This document shows positions 43,812 through 53,800 of a stretch of DNA of 64,000 bases, piece after piece. The translations under genes and the position numbers were made by a program. Source of the DNA: CBDATB01 sp965199745 (GTDB taxonomy: Bacteria; Bacteroidota; Bacteroidia; Cytophagales; Flammeovirgaceae); assembly GCA_965199745.1 (NCBI GenBank), contig CBDATB010000013.1, forward strand, positions 310,001 to 374,000. Direction: 5' to 3'. The notes below the pieces were generated by a model. It ran no database searches. It was not told the origin of the DNA and was given only the letters and a program-made list of their open reading frames with translations. Numbering within the stretch: position 1 is the stretch's first letter; every line of letters begins with the position of its first letter.

Positions 43812-45233
43812 ATGTCTTCACTGTTCAAAGATCATCCGCTTTTTCAAATACTTAGTCACACTGCTCGCCAATTAGGGTGCGATGCCTATGTGGTGGGTGG
43901 TTATGTACGCGACTTGCTGCTCGAACGCCCTTCTAAAGATATTGACGTGGTTTGTGTGGGCAGCGGTACTGAATTGGCAAAATCTTTTGCCGAAAAGGTA
44001 GGTATTACGAGTAAGGTATATTTTTTTAAGCGTTTTGGTACTGCAATGGTCAAATATCAAAATTGGCAAGTAGAATTTGTAGGTGCTCGAAAAGAATCTT
44101 ATAACAAATATTCTCGCAAACCCAAAGTAGAAGATGGAACACTCGAAGATGACCAAAACCGCAGAGATTTTACCATCAACACGCTGGCAATTTCTCTTAA
44201 TCAGAGCAGCTATGGCGTATTACTAGATACTTTTGACGGGATAGGCGACCTGAAACGCAAAATATTAAGAACCCCTTTAGCACCTGACACTACTTTTTCA
44301 GATGATCCTTTGCGCATGATGCGCTGTATCCGTTTTGCCACGCAGCTTAATTTCGACATTGCTGCCGATACTTTTGCCGCTATTGCAAAAAATAAGGCGC
44401 GCATAGCTATTGTTTCGCAGGAAAGAATCACTCAAGAACTCAATAAGATTATTTTATCTCCACTGCCTTCCTACGGCTTTAAGTTGCTCTTGCAAACCGG
44501 CTTGTTAGCACTTATTTTTCCCCATATGCTCAAGCTAAAAGGAGTAGAAGCTATTCAGGGCAAATCCCATAAAGATAACTTTTATCACACACTACAAGTA
44601 CTAGACAATATAGCCAAAGTAACGGATAATCTCTGGCTACGCTGGGCAGCTATTTTGCACGATATTGCCAAACCAGCTACCAAAAGGTTTGATAAGAAAG
44701 CAGGGTGGACTTTTCACGGACATGAAGAAAAGGGAGCCAGAATGATCCCGCAACTGTTCAGAAATTTAAAACTGCCCGTGAACGAACCCATGAAATACGT
44801 ACAAAAACTCGTCAGGCTTCATCTCAGACCTATAGCCTTGGCAAAAGAAGAAATTACTGACGCCGCTATCAGACGTCTATTGTTTGAAGCCGGTGATGAT
44901 ACTGACGACCTGATGAAGCTCTGTCGAGCAGATATTACTTCAAAAAACGATGGCAAAATAAAAAAATACTTGGCTAACTTCGATAGGGTAGAAGCCCGTA
45001 TGGCAGTTGTTGAACAAAAAGATAAACTGAGAAATTTCCAACCTATCATCACGGGCGAAACGATTATGAAGGCTTTCAACCTGCCCCCTTCAAAAATAGT
45101 GGGACAAATTAAAGCAGCTATCAGAGAAGCTATTCTCGAAGGAACCATCGCCAACCAATACGAACAAGCGCACGATTATATGCTCAAACAAGGTTCCAAA
45201 ATAATTGATCAATCCTCAACGACTAAATCTTAA
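43812..45233 (+). CDS. cca: CCA tRNA nucleotidyltransferase with HD domain
   Basis: Adds or repairs the 3'-CCA of tRNAs; needed here because the tRNA-Asp gene lacks an encoded CCA. 473 residues. The nucleotidyltransferase head has YVVGGYVRDLLL and the metal-binding DIDVV. RRDFTINTLAISL and the RNA-binding region RMMRCIRFATQL follow. A C-terminal HD-type domain carries KDNFYHTLQVLDN, AILHDIAKPAT and FHGHEEKGA. Its stop lies only 4 bases before the start chosen for the ABC ATPase, so the genes form an operon. Confidence 0.95.
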   Translation: MSSLFKDHPLFQILSHTARQLGCDAYVVGGYVRDLLLERPSKDIDVVCVGSGTELAKSFAEKVGITSKVYFFKRFGTAMVKYQNWQVEFVGARKESYNKYSRKPKVEDGTLEDDQNRRDFTINTLAISLNQSSYGVLLDTFDGIGDLKRKILRTPLAPDTTFSDDPLRMMRCIRFATQLNFDIAADTFAAIAKNKARIAIVSQERITQELNKIILSPLPSYGFKLLLQTGLLALIFPHMLKLKGVEAIQGKSHKDNFYHTLQVLDNIAKVTDNLWLRWAAILHDIAKPATKRFDKKAGWTFHGHEEKGARMIPQLFRNLKLPVNEPMKYVQKLVRLHLRPIALAKEEITDAAIRRLLFEAGDDTDDLMKLCRADITSKNDGKIKKYLANFDRVEARMAVVEQKDKLRNFQPIITGETIMKAFNLPPSKIVGQIKAAIREAILEGTIANQYEQAHDYMLKQGSKIIDQSSTTKS

Positions 45234-45237
45234 ACTA

Positions 45238-46134
45238 TTGAATATTTTAGCAATAAAAAATATTAGTAAATACTACCACAAACACACAGCACTAAAAGAC
45301 ATCAACCTCAATATCCCTAAAGGAAGCATATTCGGGCTATTAGGACCCAACGGCGCAGGGAAAACCTCCTTGATCCGAATTATTACACAAATTACTAGAG
45401 CCGACGAAGGAGAAGTTTTTTTTGACGGTAAACCCTTGCAGCCCAAACATATCCACACAATGGGCTATTTGCCCGAAGAACGCGGTTTATATAAAAAAAT
45501 GAACGTAGCAGAACAACTCATGTATTTGGCACGCCTCAAAGGTTTACCCGCCACACAAGCTCGCCAACAACTTGCTTATTGGCTGGATAAGTTTCAAATT
45601 AAGGCTTGGGCAAACAAAAAAATAGAAAAACTATCCAAAGGAATGCAACAAAAAGTACAGTTTATTGCTACCGTAATACACCGCCCAGCATTGATTATTT
45701 TAGATGAACCTTTCTCCGGATTCGACCCCGTCAATGCCAATTTAGTTAAAGACCAAATTTTAGCACTTAGAGACAGGGGGGCATCTGTGATTTTTTCTAC
45801 TCACCGCATGGAATCAGTCGAAGAGCTTTGTGATGATATTGCCCTGATTGACCGAGCAAAAAAGGTGTTGTCAGGTAAAAAATCTGAAATTAAGGCGCAG
45901 TACAAAACCAATACCTTCATATTGCAAACAAGCAACCCGATTGAAAATTTATCCTCTGCTTATCAAATTGTATCGGCTACACAGGAAAATGAAAATACAC
46001 ACCAAACCAAAGTGAAAATTATAACAGGCAATACAAACAGCTTGCTTACAGAGCTTATGCAACAAACAAAAATTTATGGATTAAAAGAGCATATTCCTTC
46101 AATAAATGATATTTTTATCGCTGCTATTTCCTAA
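45238..46134 (+). CDS. ABC transporter ATP-binding protein, NatA-like
   Basis: ATPase of a heteromeric ABC exporter. About 298 residues from the TTG at 45238, 4 bases after the cca stop; a TTG at 45205 inside cca would add 11 residues. Walker A GLLGPNGAGKTSLIRI, signature KLSKGMQQKVQFIATVIHRP, Walker B LIILDEPFSGFDP and the switch STHRMESVEE are all present. A C-terminal DUF4162-type domain (about 215-298) is typical of the NatA/drug-exporter branch. It precedes its permease by 36 bases. Substrate is unknown; sodium/antibiotic export is the family precedent. Confidence 0.92.
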   Translation: MNILAIKNISKYYHKHTALKDINLNIPKGSIFGLLGPNGAGKTSLIRIITQITRADEGEVFFDGKPLQPKHIHTMGYLPEERGLYKKMNVAEQLMYLARLKGLPATQARQQLAYWLDKFQIKAWANKKIEKLSKGMQQKVQFIATVIHRPALIILDEPFSGFDPVNANLVKDQILALRDRGASVIFSTHRMESVEELCDDIALIDRAKKVLSGKKSEIKAQYKTNTFILQTSNPIENLSSAYQIVSATQENENTHQTKVKIITGNTNSLLTELMQQTKIYGLKEHIPSINDIFIAAIS

Positions 46135-46170
46135 ACCTACTCAACTAATAAAAAAGCAAAAAATACCGAT

Positions 46171-47463
46171 GTGAATAAAATACTACTTATCATACAAAGG
46201 GAATACTCTACAAGAGTACGCAAGCGTTCTTTCATTATTATGTCTGTGCTTAGCCCTTTGCTCATTGCTGCCTTTTACGGGCTTGCCTTTTTGTTTGCTA
46301 TTTCAGACAGCGACCAAAAACAATTACTGGTCTTAGACGAAAGTGGTATTTTTTACAACCGCTTAAAAAATACCCCATCACTTACTTTTGAGTATACCAA
46401 AGAACCTTTCCCACAAGCTAAACAGCACTTTCTCAAACAAGGTTATTACGCTTTCCTACATGTCCCTCAAATGACTATTGACACACTGCGCCAAGTTCTG
46501 ATCTATGCTGAACAAAGTATCTCTTTTGAAATAGAAAATGACATCAAAAACCTGATAGAAAAGGAAGTCGAAAAAGCAAAACTCATCGCCCAAGGAATAG
46601 ATATACAAGTCCTTCAGTCGGCTAAGACCGATATAGCACTGAAAGTACGGCAGTTGTTGGAAAAAGGAGAAAAAGACAGCCATAGCTTAGTACTTACCGG
46701 AATAGGTTTTGTCAGTGGTTTTCTCATTTATTTTTTCGTCTTCATTTATGGGGTACAGATGATGCGCGGCGTATTGGAAGAAAAAACCAGCCGTGTAGTA
46801 GAAGTAGTAATCTCTTCGGTGAAACCTTTTCAGCTGATGTTGGGCAAAATTATCGGTATTGCCGGAGTAGGACTTACCCAAATAATCATCTGGATCGTAT
46901 TAGGTACGCTTGCCCTCTCGACAGTGGGCGTCATTGCCGGTGCAGACAAAAACCAAGCTACCGCTTTGCAGCCAGTGCAAACAACTGCACAACAAGCCCC
47001 AGTCTCTGATATGGCTAACATACTGCAAATAGTTAATAGTATTGATATACCCTTGCTTTTATTTGGTTTTGTATTTTACTTCTTATTTGGCTACCTGCTA
47101 TATGCCGCACTCTTCAGTGCAGTAGGCGCAGCCGTAGATAATGAAACAGATACACAACAGTTTATGCTGCCTATTACCCTGCCTATTGTCTTTGCTATCA
47201 CCGTGTCGTCCGTAATCATCCGCGAGCCTAGTGGCACGCTTGCTTTTTGCTTGTCAGTTATCCCGATAACCTCCCCTGTGGTCATGATGGTACGACTGCC
47301 CTTTATCGGATTTGGGTGGGAACTAATGCTATCCATGTCTGTGCTTATCACTAGTTTTGTGCTTGCCGTCTGGGTCGCCGCCCGTATCTACCGCGTCGGC
47401 ATACTTATGCACGGTAAAAAGCCGAGCTATAAAGACCTAGTTAAATGGGTACTCATGAGCTAA
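46171..47463 (+). CDS. ABC transporter permease, NatB-like
   Basis: ABC-2 type permease of 430 residues with a GTG start. An N-terminal helix (RSFIIMSVLSPLLIAAFYGL) is followed by an extracytoplasmic domain of about 150 residues and then five or six helices (IGFVSGFLIYFFVFIYGVQM, VEVVISSVKPFQLMLGKIIG with the conserved EVxxSSVKPxQLMxGK motif, and ITLPIVFAITVSSVIIREPS). It forms one transporter with the ATPase upstream. Its end is followed by about 400 bases without a gene before the giant surface protein. Confidence 0.92.
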   Translation: MNKILLIIQREYSTRVRKRSFIIMSVLSPLLIAAFYGLAFLFAISDSDQKQLLVLDESGIFYNRLKNTPSLTFEYTKEPFPQAKQHFLKQGYYAFLHVPQMTIDTLRQVLIYAEQSISFEIENDIKNLIEKEVEKAKLIAQGIDIQVLQSAKTDIALKVRQLLEKGEKDSHSLVLTGIGFVSGFLIYFFVFIYGVQMMRGVLEEKTSRVVEVVISSVKPFQLMLGKIIGIAGVGLTQIIIWIVLGTLALSTVGVIAGADKNQATALQPVQTTAQQAPVSDMANILQIVNSIDIPLLLFGFVFYFLFGYLLYAALFSAVGAAVDNETDTQQFMLPITLPIVFAITVSSVIIREPSGTLAFCLSVIPITSPVVMMVRLPFIGFGWELMLSMSVLITSFVLAVWVAARIYRVGILMHGKKPSYKDLVKWVLMS

Positions 47464-47860
47464 ATAGTCTTTTAAGATTAATAGTGTCGCGTAAATCAAT
47501 CCGAAATTTCGAACACCCAGGCAGTAAAAAAATGAGTTTTTTTGGATTGTATAACTTTTTTATTTACTTCGCCCTATTGTTCAAATAAAAAATATACTAT
47601 TTCGGGTAAAAACACACACTCACTTTCCTTTCCCGCTAAATAGGCTATCATCAACATCATTGTCAACCATCTAACAGAGTAGCTAGCCGCTTTAGCTATC
47701 TCGGATGTATTTCTATCAATGAATGATGAAAAATTATCTGAACTTGCAATATTTATCATTATAAATACTTCTTGTACTCTTAACAAAATACACTAGTATG
47801 AATAATACGAACAAACTCGCTAAGCACAACATACTTGAACCATACCGAGAAAGAGTCCCC
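47464..47860. promoter_or_regulatory. Upstream region of the giant repeat gene
   Basis: An AT-rich gap of about 400 bases with no convincing gene. An inverted repeat TATTTATCATTATAAATA lies at about 47,748-47,765 (TATTTA/TAAATA arms). The frame of the giant protein is open from an ATG at 47,798, but the signal peptide begins at 47,861, so the last 60 bases are probably leader. No clear TTTG-N19-TANNTTTG promoter was found by eye. Confidence 0.35.
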
Positions 47861-50800
47861 ATGTCTTTGAAAAAGATCTTGCTGCCTCTGGCACTCCTTT
47901 GGCTCAGTACCTCACTGCATGCCCAAACAGGTCCGGCTGGTATCGGCTCTACCGATGGCACGGGTAGCTTGAGGTTGTGGTTGGACGCTGCCGTAGGTAC
48001 GAACACCACGACCAATGGGGCTGCCATCACCTCTTGGGCAGACCAGAGTGGTCATGGGCATGATCTTGCTGCTAATGGAGGTAGTGATCCGGTTTATCTT
48101 ACCGACGTAATCAACGGCTCACTGCCAGCAGTGCATTTTACAGGCGATGATATGGCAGGTCCTGACTTGGGTTTTGGTGCTTCGGGTACCAGCGATTACG
48201 GTGTTTTTATGGTTTTGAGAGACCGAGGCTCTAGTGCTTTCTTCACCCCAATTTTCACATTTTCAAGTCGTGGTATCGTTCTCAGAACCCCTGTCGAAGA
48301 CCAAAGGTATGTATTAAGTGCGGTAGCTGATGGTGGTGGCAGAACATCTAGTATAACAGCTAGTGATTGGAACATAGCTACCATGGTAAGTAATAACCTT
48401 AATAACGCTGTCGGGTATGGCAATGGTGTTCAGGGAATAACTGCAACAGGTAATGCAGCGGTTGGAGCAAGCGCAATTACCTTAGGTCTCACGTCTGCCA
48501 TTAATAGTCAGATAGCCGAAGTGATAGTTTATGCTAACGAGGTTAGCACTGCAGAGCGTATTATCATAGAAAATTACCTAGCGGCAAAATACGGCTTACC
48601 TCTAGGAGCCAACGACCTGTATACGATGGACAATGCAGCGAATGGCGATTATGATTTTGATGTCGCGGGTATCGGTGTCGCTGCCGATGGTAGTAATTTC
48701 CTTGAATCCAGGGGTGCAAGTATCGTGACTATTGCCACAAACACCACCCCGCAAAACGGTCGGTTTTTATTCTGGGGTAATAATGGACAAGAACCACTAT
48801 TTGCTGGACTCAATGTAGACGTCCCCCCAAGTATTGCTAGTAAGTTGGCTACTACATGGCGCGTGAGTGAAACGACCGGAGACTTAGGTAACCTGACAGT
48901 CACCTTTGATTTGTCTGCCCTCAATCTGACCCAGTCTGCCAATAACGTCCGCTTGCTCGTGGATGCCGATGGTAGCTTTGCAACAACAGACAATAGTTTC
49001 GTAGGTATTTTTGATGCCGACAACAACACCCTAACTTTTACTAGCATCAATTTGTCCGATGCTGATTATTTTACCTTAGGTCAAATTCCTACACAACTGC
49101 CCGTAGTAACTAACCCTGTGCTGAATATGAGCGTTGACGAAGATTCTGATCAAGATACTGTAATCCTTACAGATATATTTACCGATCCAAACGGCGACCC
49201 CCTAACTTTCACTACTAGCGTCTTAGGTGATGATTTGTTAACAGGTACTTTGACAAATGATACGTTGCTGCTACTCAATTATCTGCCCAACCGTAACGGT
49301 TTTGATACTGTCATCGTATTCGCTACCGATATCTCATCGGGTATTACTGCCGATACGTTTATTGTAACGGTCAATTCAGTGAACGATGCCCCTCAATTAA
49401 TTACTCCCATCGCCGATGTGTCTGCTAATACGGGCAGTTCTTTCACTTTATCTTTAAGCACCAATTTTGCTGACCCAGAGGGCGATACATTTACCTATAC
49501 TGCCAATTTATCTGATGGTAGTGCTTTACCCTCTTGGCTGAGTTTTGACGATGCAGTACCTTCTTTTTCGGGTATTCCTTCGATTATGGATCTTGGTATG
49601 CTAGACATAGTACTGCTAGCCAGCAATGGTGCTCTTAGCAGCAGTGATACTTTCACTTTGACTGTGATAGATGCGATTGTAACAGGACCTGGCGGCGTGG
49701 GTTCTGCCGACGGTAGTAGTTCTTTAGAGTTGTGGTTTGATGCAAATGCTGGGATAACGGGCAGTATGCCGGTTACAGGCGTAACAGACCAATCGGGCAA
49801 TGGGGTAGCACTTACAGTGGGGGGCGACCCTTCGCTAAACGCGACTTCTGTAAACGGTGTGGATGCGATTACTTTTGATGGCACGGGTGATTTTCTGGCT
49901 ACTAATTTGAGGATTAATGCGGGCAGTGTACCTAGGGTAACGCTATTATCGGTGTATCGGCCAAGAGTGAATGGTGCGCGGGCTGTTTGGGGAGAAGACA
50001 ACGGCGATTTCGATAGGTTTCTTCAAGATCATCCGACTTTTGCTGCTGGTAATAATAGTGTTTCTAGTGGTACGGGGTTTGAGGGTAATATCACCGATTT
50101 GTTCGTAACGGGTAGTTATTCTTTATCCACAGTAGTTCATCAGGAAGATGTTGCCGATGGCAGTGAGGTGTATGTGAATGGTACTTCGCAGCGTACCTTC
50201 ACTTCGAACCATGCTCCTGAGACTTCGAATCCTTTCGTGATAGCTTTAAATGGTAATAGCTTCGCTTTTGATGGAGACATTGCCGAGGTGCTAGTATATA
50301 GCGACACATTGTCTACGGTGCAAAGGATAATAGTAGAGAACTACCTATCGGCAAAATACGGTCTCCCTCTAGCAGCCAACGACCTGTATACGATGGATAA
50401 CGCGGCTAACGGCAATTATGATTTTGAAGTGGCGGGTATCGGTGTAGCTGCTGATGGTAGCACCTTGCTAATTTCTAGGGGTACGGGTATTGTAACAATC
50501 AGTGTGAGGACAGTTCCTTCAGATAGTACTTTTTTGTTTTGGGGCAATAATGAAGTGGAAGAGCTATTTATAGAAGTTTCGGATGTACCTACGGGTATAG
50601 GCGGTAGATTGAATACAGTATGGCGCGTGAGCGAAAGCGGCGGCGATGTAGGTATTGTAGATATGACCTTTGATTTGTCCAATCTTAACCTGACGGTTGC
50701 GGGCGGCAGTGTTCGCTTGCTTTTAGATAATGATGGCGACTTTAGCACGACAGATAATATTGCAACGGGTACTTTTCATGCAGGTAACAATACGATAACC

Positions 50801-53800
50801 TTTGCCAATATAAACTTGGCCGACGGTCAGTATTTCACTCTAGGGCAAACGCCGACGACTGCACCTGTAGTGGCTAATGCACTATTGGATATAAGTGTTG
50901 ACGAAGATGCTGCTCCAGATACAATAAACCTCGCTGATGTATTTACTGACCCCGATGGTGCTGCTTTAATTTTCACTGCTAATGCCTTATCTGATGATTT
51001 GATAACCGTTGCCATATTGCAAGATACATCTTTGTTGATAAATTATCTAGCCGATAGCAGTGGTATTGACACGGTCGTCGTATTTGCTACTGAGGGTTCC
51101 TCTCCCAGCGTACGCGATACTTTGATTGTTACGGTGAATACTTTGTTTGATTCTGTGGAATTGGCTACGCCTATTGCCGATGTATCTGCTGATGCGGCTG
51201 CACTTTTCTCGCTAGATTTAAGTGAGAATATTATCCTTGGTGATAATGCTGTAACTTACACCTTAAACTTGAATGATGGTAGTGCTTTACCTGCTTGGCT
51301 AAATTTTGATGACGCTGTGCCTTCCTTTTCGGGTATTCCCACTAGTGTTGATGCTGGCATCTTGAATGTAGTAGTCGCTGCCGATGATGGTACAAGAGTA
51401 GTTAGGGATACGTTTATTTTGGAGGTAGTACCGAACTTTATAACAGGTCCGGGTGGTGTAGGTAGCACTGATGGCATGAGTGACCTGACCTTGTGGTTGG
51501 ACGCTGCTGTAGGTACCAACACCACGACCGATGGGGCTGCCATCACTTCTTGGGCAGACCAGAGTGGTCATGGGCATGATCTTGCTGCTAATGGAGGTAG
51601 TGATCCGGTTTATCTTACCAATCTAATCGATGGCTCACTGCCAGCAGTGCATTTTACAAGCGATGATATGGCAGGTCCTGACTTGGGTTTTGGTGCTTCG
51701 GGTACCAGCGATTACGGTGTTTTTATGGTTTTGAGAGACCGAGGCTCTACTGCTTTCTTCACCTCAATTTTCAGATTTTCAACTCTCACTTTGAACCTTA
51801 GAACCCCTGCCGGTGGACAAAGATACGCATTAAACGTTCCAGGTGGTGCTGGTGGTAGAACACCTATTATAACAGCTAGTGATTGGAACATAGCTTCGAT
51901 GGTAAGTAATAACCGTAATAATGCTATTGGGTATGGCAATGGTGTTCAGGGAACAACTGCCTCAGGTAATGCGGCGGTTGGAGCAAGCGCAATTACCTTA
52001 GGTCTCACATCTGCCATTAATAGTCAGATAGCCGAAGTGATAGTTTATGCTGGTGAGGTTAACATTGCAGAGCGTATTATCATAGAAAATTACCTAGCGG
52101 CAAAATACGGCTTACCTCTAGGAGCCAACGACCTGTATACGATGGACAATGCAGCGAATGGCGATTATGATTTTGATGTCGCGGGTGTCGGTGTGGCTGA
52201 TGACGGTAGTAGCTCGCTGGAATCTAGGGGGGCGAGTATCGTGACAGTTGCCACGCGTACGCTTCCACAAAGCGGTCGGTTTTTGTTTTGGGGTAATAAT
52301 GGAGAAGAAGAAATATTTATAGAAGTTGCCGATGTTCCTGCGGGTATTGGTGGCAGGCTCGCTACGGTTTGGCGTGTGAGCGAAAGCGGCGGCGATGTAG
52401 GTATTGTAGATATGACCTTTGATTTGTCCAATCTTAACCTGACGGTTGCGGGCGGCAATGTTCGCTTGCTTTTAGATAATGATGGCGACTTTAGCACGAC
52501 AGATAATATTGCAACGGGTACTTTTGATGCAGGTAACAATACGATAACTTTTGCAGATATAGACTTGACTGATGGTCAGTATTTCAGTTTAGGGCAAACG
52601 CCGACGACTGCACCTGTAGTGGCTAATGCACTATTGGATATAAGTGTTGACGAAGATGCTGCTCCAGATACAATAAACCTCGCTAATGTATTTGCTGACC
52701 CCGATGGTGCTGCTTTAATTTTCACTGCTAATGCCTTATCTGATGATTTGATAACCGTTGCCATATTGCAAGATACATCTTTGTTGATAAATTATCTAGC
52801 CGATAGCAGTGGTATTGACACGGTCGTCGTATTTGCTACTGAGGGTTCCTCTCCCGGCGTACGCGATACTTTGATTATTACGGTGAATGCTTTGTTTGAT
52901 TCTGTGGAATTGGCTACGCCTATTGCTGATGTATCTGCTGATGCGGCTGCACTTTTCTCGCTAGATCTAAGTGAGAATATTATCCTTGGTGATAATGCTG
53001 TAACTTACACCTTAAACTTGAATGATGGTAGTGCTTTACCTGCTTGGCTAAATTTTGATGACGCTGTGCCTTCCTTTTCGGGTATTCCCACTAGTGTTGA
53101 TGCCGGCATCTTGAATGTAGTAGTCGCTGCCGATGATGGTACAAGAGTAGTTAGGGACACCTTTATTTTGGAGGTAACACCGAATTTTATAACAGGCCCT
53201 GGCGGCATCGGTTCTACTGATGGGAACAGTGATTTAGCACTCTGGCTTGATGCGAACGCTGGCATAACCGGCAGTGCGCCTATTACAGGCGTAACAGATC
53301 AATCGGGCAATGGGGTAACGCTCACAGTGGGGGGCGACCCTTCGCTAAACGTGACTTCTGTAAATGGCGTAGATGCGATTACTTTTGATGGCACGGGTGA
53401 TTTTCTGGCTACTAATTTGAGTATTAATGCGGGCAGTGTACCTAGGGTAACGCTATTATCGGTGTATCGGCCAAGAGTGAATGGTGCAGGGGCTGTTTGG
53501 GGAGAAGACAACGGCGGTTTCGATAGGTTTCTTCAAGATCATCCGACTTTTGCTGCTGGTAATAATAGTGTTTCTAGTGGTACGGGGTTTGAGGGTAATA
53601 TCACCGATTTGTTCGTAGCGGGTAATTATTCTTTATCCACAGTAGTTCATCAGGAAGATGTTACGGGTGGCAGTGAGGTATATGTCTCTGGTGGTTTAGC
53701 ACGTACGTTCACTTCCAACCATGCTCCTGAGGTTTCGAGTCCTTTGCAGATAGCTGCCATCGGTGCTGGTGGCCTCGCTTTTGATGGAGACATTGCTGAA